The translations under genes were made by a program, and so were the position numbers. A stretch of 49,737 nucleotides of DNA, from contig JAOAHO010000018.1 in assembly GCA_026415195.1 (NCBI GenBank), forward strand, positions 1 to 49,737, read 5' to 3'. This document shows positions 26,419-34,672 of this stretch, piece by piece. Each line of letters starts with the position of its first letter. Position 1 is the stretch's first letter. Under the pieces are notes generated by a model. The model was not told the origin of the DNA. It did not search any database and saw nothing but the letters and a program-made list of their open reading frames with translations. Source of the stretch: Bacteroidia bacterium (GTDB lineage Bacteria; Bacteroidota; Bacteroidia; B-17B0; Aurantibacillaceae).

Positions 26419-28274
26419 AAATTTTAGGTGTTTCAGCATTTTATCACGACTCGGCTGTGGTTTTATTGAACGATGGAAGGGTGGAGTATGCTTTGCAGGA
26501 AGAACGTTTTACCAGAAAAAAACATGATGCTTCGTTCCCGTTGCATTCCTTAAAATATATTGTCGAAAATTTTCCATTGGATTTGAACGAACTCAATGCC
26601 ATAGTTTTTTACGATAAGCCCTGGTTAAAATTTGAACGGCTTTTGGAAAATTATTACGCCATTGCCCCCAAAGGTTTTTGGTCGTTTTATATGGCCATGC
26701 CTGTATGGTTGAAAGAAAAAATTTTTCTTGAGAAAATAGTAAGGGATGAAATCCAAAAAATTAAACCTGATTTCCAAAAGAAAAAAGTTCCTCTTTTGTT
26801 CACTGAACATCACCTTTCACACGCAGCCAGCACATTCTTCCCCTCCGGATTTGAAGAAGCAGCCATACTGACAGTAGATGGTGTGGGCGAGTGGGCAACG
26901 GCCTCCATGGCGCATGGTAAAGGGCATGAGATAAAAATTTTGAAAGAACTTCACTATCCGCATTCAGTGGGTTTACTTTATTCGTCATTCACCTATTTTC
27001 TTGGTTTTAAAGTTAATTCCGGAGAGTATAAATTGATGGGGCTGGCACCTTATGGAAATGAAAATTCTACGGAGTACAAAAATTTCAAATCTTTAATACT
27101 GAAAGAACTGGTGCATATATATCCTGACGGTTCATTGTGGATGAACCAAAAATATTTTAATTACATGGGTGGCCTTAAAATGATTCATACAAAAAAATGG
27201 GAAGATTTGTTTGGCCTTAAAAAACGTGAACCTGAAGATGAATTACAGGAATCCCACTGCCATTTAGCTTTAGCTATTCAACACATAACGGAAGATATTT
27301 TAATAAGAATGGCAAAGGAAATAAAAAACATTACCCATTCTGAAAATTTATGTATGGCAGGAGGAGTGGCATTGAATTGTGTGGCAAACGGTAAGATACA
27401 CGATTTGGGTATTTTCAAAAATATATTCATCACTCCCGCTTCGGGTGATGCAGGAGGAGCACTTGGTGCTGCACTGGCCGCTCATCGCATATATTTTAAG
27501 AATGAAAAAGTTGAACCGGGGTTGCATCATTTACATGGTGGGTTGTTAGGCACGGAATATTTTGATCACGATTATCAAAGAACCTTAAGAAAGTTTGGGG
27601 CCCTAGCAAAAAAGTATGCAGAAGATGAACTGGTTCATTGGGTTGCCCGAAAAATTGCAGAAGGAAAAGTAGTGGGGTGGTTTCAGGGCCGCATGGAATT
27701 TGGTCCCCGAGCATTGGGCAGCAGGAGCATTTTGGGAGACCCAAGAAACCCCGAAATGCAAAAGGCTTTGAACCTTAAAATAAAGTTTCGCGAAAGCTTT
27801 AGGCCTTTTGCCGCCAGCGTGCTTGAGGAAGATGTGGCTGAGTATTTTGAGATGGAGGAGCCTTCACCCTATATGCTTATGGTAAAAAAAATTAAAAAGA
27901 AATGGCTGAAGCCCCTGTCGGAACAATATTTTTCCCTGCCCTTAAAAGAAAAACTCTATACACTTCGTTCCGAACTACCTGCCATTACCCATGTGGATTT
28001 CAGTTGCCGAATTCAAACCGTTAATGCAAAAGATAACGGATTGTATTACCGGCTCATTAAGGAATTTAAAAAACTCACGGGTCACAGCTTAATCATTAAC
28101 ACCAGTTTTAATGTCAGGGGCGAACCCATTGTAAACCACCCCGATGAAGCCTATACATGTTTCATGCGTACCAATATGGATGTATTGGTTTTGGGAAATT
28201 ATTTGTTACTAAAGGAAGACCAACCGGCATGGAAAGAAAACGATGAATGGAAAAACATTCTTAACATGGATTGA
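26415..28274 (+). CDS. O-carbamoyltransferase, NodU/CmcH/TobZ family
   Basis: These enzymes make carbamoyl-adenylate from carbamoyl phosphate and ATP and transfer the carbamoyl group to a hydroxyl of a sugar or metabolite. The 619-residue protein shows the N-terminal ILGVSAFYHDSAVVLL motif and a metal-site histidine group (His132, His133, His136 in EHHLSHAAS). An acidic loop LTVDGVGEW, the YrdC/Kae1-like nucleotide motifs MAGGVALNC and PASGDAGGALGAA, and the C-terminal FGPRALGSRSIL and NTSFNVRGEPIV signatures are also present. All key motifs look intact. Upstream it overlaps an SGNH gene; 3 bp downstream starts an SxtJ-like gene. In saxitoxin clusters SxtI (this family) sits with SxtJ. The acceptor cannot be read from the sequence. 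Confidence 0.93.
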   Translation: MKILGVSAFYHDSAVVLLNDGRVEYALQEERFTRKKHDASFPLHSLKYIVENFPLDLNELNAIVFYDKPWLKFERLLENYYAIAPKGFWSFYMAMPVWLKEKIFLEKIVRDEIQKIKPDFQKKKVPLLFTEHHLSHAASTFFPSGFEEAAILTVDGVGEWATASMAHGKGHEIKILKELHYPHSVGLLYSSFTYFLGFKVNSGEYKLMGLAPYGNENSTEYKNFKSLILKELVHIYPDGSLWMNQKYFNYMGGLKMIHTKKWEDLFGLKKREPEDELQESHCHLALAIQHITEDILIRMAKEIKNITHSENLCMAGGVALNCVANGKIHDLGIFKNIFITPASGDAGGALGAALAAHRIYFKNEKVEPGLHHLHGGLLGTEYFDHDYQRTLRKFGALAKKYAEDELVHWVARKIAEGKVVGWFQGRMEFGPRALGSRSILGDPRNPEMQKALNLKIKFRESFRPFAASVLEEDVAEYFEMEEPSPYMLMVKKIKKKWLKPLSEQYFSLPLKEKLYTLRSELPAITHVDFSCRIQTVNAKDNGLYYRLIKEFKKLTGHSLIINTSFNVRGEPIVNHPDEAYTCFMRTNMDVLVLGNYLLLKEDQPAWKENDEWKNILNMD

Positions 28275-28277
28275 ATT

Positions 28278-28661
28278 ATGAAAGCACATCATCAGATATC
28301 CGAAAAACAGGTTTATCAAACCATATTGGTTTTGTCAACAGCCGCTATGCTGGCGTTTATGATATTGAAAAAAAATGTCTTCCTTTATTTGGCCTTATCG
28401 TTTTGTTTGTTGGGCCTTGTTTATTATAAAGGAGCATATATATTCACCAAATGTTGGTTTAAGTTCTCTGAAATACTTGGAAAGGTATCCTCTTTCATTT
28501 TACTTGGCATTATTTTTTATCTGGTTTTGACCCCCGTGGCATTCATTTTTAAAATGAAGAAAAAAAATTATTTAAATTTAAAAAAATTATCTGAAGATCG
28601 GGGAATTTATATTTCTGTCAACAAAGCGTTCAGCCGGGAGGATTTTGAAAAAAAATGGTAA
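28278..28661 (+). CDS. SxtJ-like small membrane protein
   Basis: The 127-residue protein has about three hydrophobic helices (residues 17-31, 33-50 and 68-90) and a charged C-terminal tail. Its size, topology and position 3 bp after the carbamoyltransferase fit the SxtJ family, named from saxitoxin clusters and found beside NodU/CmcH-type carbamoyltransferases in many phyla. Characteristic features are the FILLGIIFYLVLTPVAFIFK helix, with a Pro near its end, and the tail with W at the C-terminus. Its biochemical role is unknown; it may dock the soluble carbamoyltransferase to the membrane. Only 13 nt separate it from the next small gene. Confidence 0.83.
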   Translation: MKAHHQISEKQVYQTILVLSTAAMLAFMILKKNVFLYLALSFCLLGLVYYKGAYIFTKCWFKFSEILGKVSSFILLGIIFYLVLTPVAFIFKMKKKNYLNLKKLSEDRGIYISVNKAFSREDFEKKW

Positions 28662-28674
28662 ATTGCATTCAGTT

Positions 28675-28821
28675 ATGGAATTTTTAATGGAGTTTTGGAA
28701 ATTTTTAAAGGAAAGGAAAAAATGGTGGCTAATTCCCGTGGTGGTGGTATTACTCTTGATTGGCATTTTGTTGTTGACATCGGGTTCTGCCATTGCCCCT
28801 TTTATTTATACCTTATTTTAA
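28675..28821 (+). CDS. DUF5989-like 48-residue membrane peptide
   Basis: A 48-codon open frame starts at ATG 28675 and stops at TAA 28819-28821. The peptide has an amphipathic basic N-terminus (MEFLMEFWKFLKERKKWW), one membrane helix (about 19-36, LIPVVVVLLLIGILLL) and the ending SGSAIAPFIYTLF. This pattern, length and position directly after an SxtJ-like gene match DUF5989, a tiny family that accompanies carbamoyltransferase and SxtJ genes. Automatic annotation easily misses it because of its size. It lies 13 nt after the SxtJ-like gene and 6 nt before the methyltransferase gene. Function is unknown; a membrane subunit of the same complex is a reasonable guess. Confidence 0.82.
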   Translation: MEFLMEFWKFLKERKKWWLIPVVVVLLLIGILLLTSGSAIAPFIYTLF

Positions 28822-28827
28822 TTTCGC

Positions 28828-29718
28828 ATGTTGCAAAGCATAAATGTTCATCATGCCCGGCATTGGCCCGACTATGAATTACTGGATTGTGGCCATTTTT
28901 TAAAGCTGGAACGCTTTGGCCCATACACCCTTATCCGGCCTGAACCACAGGCACTTTGGAATTCCGTTTGGGATTTACAACAATGGAGAAAGTTGGCTCA
29001 TGTAGAATTTGTTCCTTCGGGCTCCCATTCCGGCAAATGGAAAAAATTAAAAAACATGCCCGATAACTGGGAATTAAAATATACTTTAAATAATAAAAAA
29101 AAAATATGTTTTAATTTAGCATTGACGTCGTTCAAGCATTTGGGAATTTTCCCGGAACAATCCGTTAACTGGGATAAAGTGGCAACGTTTGCATCGAATA
29201 AAACTCAATTAAAGGGCCTTAATCTTTTTGCTTATACCGGTGGTGCCACTTTGGCGGCTGTTCAATCAGGCATTGCTATGACTCACGTGGACAGCATCAA
29301 GCAGGTGGTGAGTTGGGCCAATCGTAACCGGGAACTTTCTGGCATACCCGATAACATTCGTTGGATTGTGGATGATGCGTTTTCTTTTGTGCAAAGAGAA
29401 GTCCGAAGAAAAAAAACATACGAAATCATTATCCTTGATCCCCCTGCCTATGGGCATGGTCCTAAGGGGGAAAAATGGAAGTTGGAAGAACAGTTGCAGA
29501 AATTGGTGGAAAATGTAATGAATCTTTTAAATCCAAATTGCCACTTGTTGATTTTAAATGTTTATTCTTTGGGTTTTTCTTCTTTAATGCTGAAAAATGT
29601 TTTGGAAGATGCGGCAAAAAAGTTTAAATCGGCATTGGAAATTGGTGAGTTGGCCTTGCAAAGCAAAACCGGAAAATGGCTTCCGTTGGGCAATGTGGGC
29701 TGGATTCAAAAAGAATGA
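28828..29718 (+). CDS. Class I SAM-dependent methyltransferase, RlmI-like (COG1092)
   Basis: The 296-residue protein has the Rossmann motif I NLFAYTGGATLAA (about 130-142), the acidic strand-2 region with VDSIKQVVSWANRNRELSG and the motif IV ILDPPAYGHGPKGEKW. This is the pattern of the RlmI/RlmK group of 23S rRNA methyltransferases. Unlike the longer RlmI it has no N-terminal PUA domain, and I see no cysteine at the catalytic position of m5C enzymes, so the product may not be m5C. It starts 6 nt after the DUF5989-like gene and is probably read from the same transcript, though it need not belong to the carbamoylation system. Confidence 0.85.
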   Translation: MLQSINVHHARHWPDYELLDCGHFLKLERFGPYTLIRPEPQALWNSVWDLQQWRKLAHVEFVPSGSHSGKWKKLKNMPDNWELKYTLNNKKKICFNLALTSFKHLGIFPEQSVNWDKVATFASNKTQLKGLNLFAYTGGATLAAVQSGIAMTHVDSIKQVVSWANRNRELSGIPDNIRWIVDDAFSFVQREVRRKKTYEIIILDPPAYGHGPKGEKWKLEEQLQKLVENVMNLLNPNCHLLILNVYSLGFSSLMLKNVLEDAAKKFKSALEIGELALQSKTGKWLPLGNVGWIQKE

Positions 29719-29779
29719 TTTACGCTTCATGCTGAATTGCTTAATTTTGATTGTGCTATCGGAATAGTTGTTGGTAATA

Positions 29780-31231
29780 ATGATTAGTCGTGAGATCAAT
29801 ATTACACGAATGTTGGAAAGCAATCCACTTTTCAGCATCATCGGTTCCTGTGCCGATGCATTAGGAGGGCATGCGTTTTTAGTTGGGGGATATGTGCGGG
29901 ACCATATAATGAAGATTCCTTGTAAAGATATCGATATAGTGTACTTAGGCAAAGGCATAGAGCTTGCCGAAAAAGTAAAGGAAAAATTAGGAGAAGATGC
30001 TTCCCTGAGTGTTTTTAAAAACTTCGGAACAGCTCATCTGATTTGGAAAGATTATACGGTGGAATTTGTTGGAGCAAGAAAAGAAAGCTATCGTATGAAT
30101 TCCAGGAAGCCTATTGTTGAAGACGGTACTTTGGAAGACGACCAGTTACGCAGAGATTTTACCATCAATGCCATGGCCGTGGGGCTGAACGGAAAATACA
30201 AATTTCAATTTCTGGATCCGTTCGACGGCTTGTCGGATATGGAAAATAAAATCATCAGAACCCCCCTTAATCCGGAACAAACTTTCAGCGACGATCCTTT
30301 ACGCATGATACGTGCCGTTCGTTTTGCTTCAAGGTTAGGATATGCCTTACATCCTGATATATCCGGGGCTATTCCCAAGCTTTTAGGCCGGCTGGAAATT
30401 TTAAGCATGGAACGCATCCATGAAGAACTTAATAAAATAATACTCCAAAAGAAGCCAAGTCAGGGTTTTATCCTTCTTGATCAAACCGGCATATTGCGGG
30501 TTATTTTTCCAGAACTTGTGGCATTAAAAGGAACCGAGGTCATTAACGGATTTTCGCATAAAGATAATTTTTACCATACCCTGGAAGTATTGGACAATGT
30601 AGCCTCCATGGATGGCGGAAACCTTTGGTTGCGTTGGGCTGCATTGTTGCACGACATTGCCAAACCACTAACCAGGAAATTTGAAGAGGGAAAGGGGTTC
30701 ACCTTTCATGGCCATGAGGAACTGGGTGCCCGTATGGTTCCAAAAATTTTTCAGCGTCTGAAATTACCTTTAAATGAAAAAATGAAATATGTGCAGAAAT
30801 TAGTGCGGTTACACCTGAGGCCCATTGCATTGGTAAATGAAGAAGTCACCGACAGTGCTGTCAGGAGAGTGATGTTCGAGGCAGGCAAAGACCTGGAAGA
30901 TCTGATGTTACTCTGTGAAGCCGACATCACCACCAAGAACCCCAAAAAAATTCAACGCTACCTGAGTAATTTGAAATTGGTTCGCGAGAAAATGAAAATG
31001 ATCGAGGAAAAAGACAAGATAAGGAACTGGCAGCCACCTCTGAAAGGAGAAGAAATCATGCAATTGTTGAATTTAAAACCGTCGAAAGCGGTGGGCATCA
31101 TTAAAGATGCCCTGACGGATGCCATCCTTGACGGACATATTCCCAACGAAAAAGAACCTTCCATTGCATTTGTACTTGAATATTATCGAAATCATCGGCA
31201 TGAACTGGAAAAAGCGGCTTTGGGTAAATAG
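29780..31231 (+). CDS. CCA-adding tRNA nucleotidyltransferase with HD domain
   Basis: This enzyme adds or repairs the 3' CCA end of tRNAs. The 483-residue protein has the class II nucleotidyltransferase head with GGYVRD (about 36-41) and the metal-binding Asp50-x-Asp52 (DIDIV), followed by RRDFTINAMA (about 123-132) and the neck segment SDDPLRMIRAVRFASRL. A C-terminal HD phosphohydrolase-like domain contains His291-Asp292 (LLHDIAKP) and HGHEELGARM. Length fits the long HD-containing form found in Bacteroidota. I take the ATG at 29780; the TTG at 29768 would add four residues. The window's tRNA-Val lacks an encoded CCA, so this lineage needs the enzyme to make functional tRNA. The next gene starts 4 nt after the stop. 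Confidence 0.93.
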   Translation: MISREINITRMLESNPLFSIIGSCADALGGHAFLVGGYVRDHIMKIPCKDIDIVYLGKGIELAEKVKEKLGEDASLSVFKNFGTAHLIWKDYTVEFVGARKESYRMNSRKPIVEDGTLEDDQLRRDFTINAMAVGLNGKYKFQFLDPFDGLSDMENKIIRTPLNPEQTFSDDPLRMIRAVRFASRLGYALHPDISGAIPKLLGRLEILSMERIHEELNKIILQKKPSQGFILLDQTGILRVIFPELVALKGTEVINGFSHKDNFYHTLEVLDNVASMDGGNLWLRWAALLHDIAKPLTRKFEEGKGFTFHGHEELGARMVPKIFQRLKLPLNEKMKYVQKLVRLHLRPIALVNEEVTDSAVRRVMFEAGKDLEDLMLLCEADITTKNPKKIQRYLSNLKLVREKMKMIEEKDKIRNWQPPLKGEEIMQLLNLKPSKAVGIIKDALTDAILDGHIPNEKEPSIAFVLEYYRNHRHELEKAALGK

Positions 31232-31235
31232 TTGA

Positions 31236-32210
31236 ATGAAATTTCGTTCTGAAATAATTCCTGAATATCCTCCCCACTTAAAAATTAAACCAAACGACTC
31301 ATTATTGTTTACAGGTTCGTGTTTTTCCGAAGAAATAGGATCAAGATCTTACAGGAGCGGTTGGAAGGTGTACATAAATCCAATTGGCATTCATTTTCAT
31401 CCACTGGTGCACGGCAACCTGTTATTGTATTGTTTGAAAGGAACATTACCTGAAGAAGATTTTATTATCGAAAGAAACGGACTTTATTTTTCATTGTATC
31501 ATCATTCCGATTTTCACGATACAAATAAAGATAAACTGTTGGATAAAATTAAAATCGCTTCCCAACATTTGCTTGAAGGAATAAAAAGTTCGAAGTTTAT
31601 CTTTATTACATTCGGAACTGCCTTTTATTTTTTTCACAAAGAAAGAAAGATTCCCGTTGCCAATTGTCATAAAATTCCGGCTGATTCATTTGTTAAAAAG
31701 CTATCTGAACCGGAAGCCATTATTTCACAATATGATAAAATTATTAAGGACGTAAAGAAAATCAACCCACAGGCCATATTATTTCTGACAGTTTCACCGG
31801 TCCGATATCTAAGACATGGGATAACGGAAAATCTCCTTTCGAAATCCATTCTGATTTTTGCTGCAAACAAATTGAAAGAAGTATCGGGATATCAGTATTT
31901 CCCTTCCTATGAACTGGTAACCGAAGATTTGAAAGATTACCGTTTTTATAAGCCCGACCTGATGCATCCCAACGATATGGCCGTAGATTATGTATGGGAA
32001 AAGTTTTTAGAAGCTCTAGCTGAACCTGAAGCAATAGAAATGTCCAGAATTTTTAATGATTATTATAAAATGCTTGATCATAAGCAAAAGTATATTTACC
32101 AAGAGCATAATATTGAAAAAGAAAAATTTACTAATCGCCTGAATTCATTACGTCAGGAAATATCAGAAAAATATCCCTGGGCTATGGAAAGAAATGAATT
32201 TCACTTTTGA
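31236..32210 (+). CDS. GSCFA domain protein (SGNH-like)
   Basis: The 324-residue protein carries the name-giving GSCF motif at 27-30 (LLFTGSCFSEEIG), a variant of SGNH block I. A C-terminal DLMHPNDMAVDYVWEKF block gives the Asp-x-x-His pair expected in this superfamily. Central elements include KFIFITFGTAF and LFLTVSPVRYLRHG, which are typical of GSCFA proteins. No signal peptide or membrane helix is seen, so it may be cytoplasmic. The family is uncharacterised, possibly acting on glycans or acyl groups. It starts 4 nt after the CCA enzyme gene and its 3' end overlaps rsmG on the other strand by 10 bp. It is the third SGNH-type protein in this plus-strand run. Confidence 0.9.
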   Translation: MKFRSEIIPEYPPHLKIKPNDSLLFTGSCFSEEIGSRSYRSGWKVYINPIGIHFHPLVHGNLLLYCLKGTLPEEDFIIERNGLYFSLYHHSDFHDTNKDKLLDKIKIASQHLLEGIKSSKFIFITFGTAFYFFHKERKIPVANCHKIPADSFVKKLSEPEAIISQYDKIIKDVKKINPQAILFLTVSPVRYLRHGITENLLSKSILIFAANKLKEVSGYQYFPSYELVTEDLKDYRFYKPDLMHPNDMAVDYVWEKFLEALAEPEAIEMSRIFNDYYKMLDHKQKYIYQEHNIEKEKFTNRLNSLRQEISEKYPWAMERNEFHF

Positions 32211-32851
32211 TTATTGAAAAAAATTATTTTTTTTTCAACAAAGAAAGTTTCCTCAAAAAAATCATGAAGCGGAATAATTTTAAGATGGTCAGGTGAAAAA
32301 TCTGCAAATTCTTTCATAATATCTCCGCCTTTCAGGAAAATATATCCTTGTTGGTTTGGCAAAGTTGATCGTTTGATCAGATGTTTAGTCCAGTTCAGGA
32401 TTTTACTGGCAGGGGCAACGGCACGTGAAATCACATAATCGTAAAATTTTGGCCGGTTGATGGCTTCAACCCTGATACACAAGGCTTCTACGTTGGAAAG
32501 TTTTAAGGAATGGGATATTTCCCTGACCACAGTAATTTTCTTTCCAATGGAGTCAGTAAGTGTAAAATCGGCATTTTCGAAATAAATGGCCAGGGGGATG
32601 CCGGGAAATCCACCTCCCGTTCCCACATCCAGGATTTTTTGATTTTCATGAAAGGAAAAAAATTTGGCAATGCTCAGGGAATGCAATACATGATGCAAAT
32701 AAAAGTTTGGAAAATCCTTCCGTGAGATGACGTTAATTTTATCGTTCCAAAAAAGATACAATTCATAAAGTGCCGTTATCAAATTAAACTGTTTTTCGGA
32801 AAGTTCGGGGAAATATTTTTTTATAATCTCCGGTCCAAAGGTTGGTTTCAC
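32201..32851 (-). CDS. rsmG: 16S rRNA (guanine527-N7)-methyltransferase RsmG
   Basis: RsmG methylates G527 of 16S rRNA. The 216-residue protein has the motif I LDVGTGGGFPGIPLAI (about 74-89), which is nearly invariant in the family. It also has DSIGKKITVV at the end of strand 2 and YVISRAVAP (about 140-148) containing the conserved Arg-Ala. The N-terminal helix bundle with LYLFWNDKINVISRKD is also typical. It overlaps the upstream sigma-factor gene by 4 nt and the convergent GSCFA gene by 10 nt. Loss of this enzyme gives low-level streptomycin resistance in several bacteria. Confidence 0.96.
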   Translation of the reverse strand: MKPTFGPEIIKKYFPELSEKQFNLITALYELYLFWNDKINVISRKDFPNFYLHHVLHSLSIAKFFSFHENQKILDVGTGGGFPGIPLAIYFENADFTLTDSIGKKITVVREISHSLKLSNVEALCIRVEAINRPKFYDYVISRAVAPASKILNWTKHLIKRSTLPNQQGYIFLKGGDIMKEFADFSPDHLKIIPLHDFFEETFFVEKKIIFFNNQK

Positions 32852-33465
32852 TTGATATCCAGATTTTTCAACAGTTGCATCATCAACTCTCTGGCTCTGA
32901 ACAACTGGGCTTTGATGGTGCCAATGGGCAAATTAAGTTTTTTGGAAATTTCCTCGTGGCTTAATTCTTCGTAATAGAATAGTATAATTAATTCCCTGTA
33001 TTTTGGTTTGAGTTTGTCGATCACATTTTTGATGATTTGAATTTTCTGCTTCCTGACCGACTCCAGATCCGGCGTGGGGCTATTTGAACTAATGGTGCCT
33101 TCCAGTTCCAAATCAGTACCTTCCTGCTTGCTGCTGAGGGAAATGGTATTTTCGTTTTTCTTTTTTCTTAAAAAATCGATGGTAACGTTGGTGGCAATGC
33201 GGAAAAGCCAGGTGCTGAAAGCATATTTGGGTTCATATTGATGCAATTTGCTGAATGCCCTGGTAAAAGCCTCCATCACCAAATCTTCTGCATCATCTTT
33301 ATTGCCGGTCATTTTATAAACCATAAAATATACGCTTTCCCGGTATCGATTCAATAATTCAGCATAAGCCGATTCATCTTTGTGGTCGATGGCCTTTCGG
33401 ATAAGACGATAATCGTAATATCCCTTGGTAGTCAGGTGCCTGTAATCATCCATCATTTCGTCCAT
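32848..33465 (-). CDS. ECF-like sigma-70 family RNA polymerase sigma factor
   Basis: The 205-residue protein has sigma region 2 (about 32-100, with AEDLVMEAFTRAFSKL and FSTWLFRIATNVTIDFLRKK) and region 4 (about 145-200, ELSHEEISKKLNLPIGTIKAQLFRARE). A 45-residue variable linker lies between them. It lacks regions 1 and 3, as extracytoplasmic-function sigma factors do. About 25 extra residues precede region 2. No anti-sigma gene is adjacent. The gene overlaps the glycosyltransferase gene upstream by 13 nt and rsmG downstream by 4 nt, a tight arrangement that implies coupled expression. Promoters recognised by this factor cannot be read from the window. Confidence 0.92.
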   Translation of the reverse strand: MDEMMDDYRHLTTKGYYDYRLIRKAIDHKDESAYAELLNRYRESVYFMVYKMTGNKDDAEDLVMEAFTRAFSKLHQYEPKYAFSTWLFRIATNVTIDFLRKKKNENTISLSSKQEGTDLELEGTISSNSPTPDLESVRKQKIQIIKNVIDKLKPKYRELIILFYYEELSHEEISKKLNLPIGTIKAQLFRARELMMQLLKNLDIK

Positions 33466-34601
33466 TGTTCCGGCTTAAAGCGTTTTTGCAGAAAGTGAAA
33501 ATAAGGATATAACACTAAAATAAGAAATTCCATATAAATGGAATGTAAATAAATTCCGTTTTCTTTTAATTTTTTGGATGGTACATATAACAAGCTTATC
33601 ATTAAAAGCATTTTTAAAAGCCAAAAGAATGCAACAAGCCACCACATCAAAGGAAATTTTGTTATAAAAAAAATGCTGAAGCCGTAAAAGAAGTATAAAG
33701 TAGCATAGAACATGATCAGGCGGAATTTGGCTATCGGTTTATAATAATAAGAAGTGGAAATGTGTCGGGCCTTTTGCCATTTCCATGAAGCGAAGCTCTT
33801 TCGGGCAGGGGTCAGAATCAAACTGTCGGGGTGTATGCAGACATTCGTGTTTTGATTTGCGGACGCCTGATGCAAAAACAAATCATCATCACCCGAAGCC
33901 AAATGATAGTGGTTTGAAAATCCTTTGTTTTTAAAAAAAAGAGTTTTTTTGTAAGCAAAGTTCCGGCCGGTGGCCATATAGGGTTTTTTACGTAAGGCCG
34001 CCGATAAGAACATTACCCCATGCCAAAAACAATCGAAGCGGATGAGTTTGTTCAAAAATCCTTTATCTTTCAGGTAACCCGAATAGCCAATGATGATCTC
34101 TTTTTCATCAGTGAATCCTTTAGCCATTTCTTTCAGCCATTGGTTACTGACGGGATAGCAATCGGCATCGGTAAAAACCAGGTGTTCAAATTTGGCAGAT
34201 TTTATTCCCACAAACTGAGCCATTTTTTTTCCGTGTTTATAGTAATGGTCTTCTGCAAAATGAACCACTTTAAGATTTTTGAAAACTTTGGAATATTCAT
34301 TCAACACCAGTTCCGTTTGGTCTTCGCTGCCGTCGTTCACTACCACTACTTCAAATTCCGGATAGTCCTGTGTCAGGACTTTGGGCAAGTATTCCAATAA
34401 ATGATCTTCTTCATTTTTGGCACAAATAATGACACTGACAGGCGGCAGGTGGTTTGATTCTTCAATACGGTTTTTTTTAAATATTGCCAGGGGTAAAAAA
34501 TGGATAAAATATTGGATGAAAACCAAAAAGCTTAACCCAAGATAGGCTAAAGCAAAAGGCAAAACATTACCATCAAAAGGTAAAAGCCCTTCCCAGTTCA
34601 T
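33453..34601 (-). CDS. Membrane glycosyltransferase family 2
   Basis: The 382-residue protein has an N-terminal membrane helix (about 14-36). A GT2 GT-A catalytic domain follows (about 53-280), with VSVIICAKNEE, VVVVNDGSEDQT, the metal-binding FTDADCYP and the acceptor region ASGDDDLFLHQA. About three C-terminal membrane helices come last (about 295-370), with the signature-like KWQKARHISTSYYY just before them. Such processive or membrane-bound GT2 enzymes build exopolysaccharide or envelope glycans; donor and acceptor are unknown. It heads an overlapping three-gene operon with a sigma factor and rsmG. A -7 element TAACTTTG ends only 4 nt before the start codon, so the mRNA may be nearly leaderless. 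Confidence 0.9.
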   Translation of the reverse strand: MNWEGLLPFDGNVLPFALAYLGLSFLVFIQYFIHFLPLAIFKKNRIEESNHLPPVSVIICAKNEEDHLLEYLPKVLTQDYPEFEVVVVNDGSEDQTELVLNEYSKVFKNLKVVHFAEDHYYKHGKKMAQFVGIKSAKFEHLVFTDADCYPVSNQWLKEMAKGFTDEKEIIIGYSGYLKDKGFLNKLIRFDCFWHGVMFLSAALRKKPYMATGRNFAYKKTLFFKNKGFSNHYHLASGDDDLFLHQASANQNTNVCIHPDSLILTPARKSFASWKWQKARHISTSYYYKPIAKFRLIMFYATLYFFYGFSIFFITKFPLMWWLVAFFWLLKMLLMISLLYVPSKKLKENGIYLHSIYMEFLILVLYPYFHFLQKRFKPEQWTK

Positions 34602-34605
34602 TTCG

Positions 34606-34647
34606 CAAAGTTATTCGGATGGCATTGGCCGTATCAGCGTAACTTTG
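34606..34647. promoter_or_regulatory. Paired divergent -7 elements
   Basis: In the 71-bp gap between the glycosyltransferase and HAD genes, TAACTTTG occurs once on each strand: minus at 34606-34613 and plus at 34640-34647, forming an inverted repeat with a 26-bp centre. Both match TAnnTTTG. No TTTG element is found at the expected distance on either side, so these are -7-only predictions. Confidence 0.4.
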
Positions 34648-34672
34648 TAACTATTAAACAAAATAATTAACA

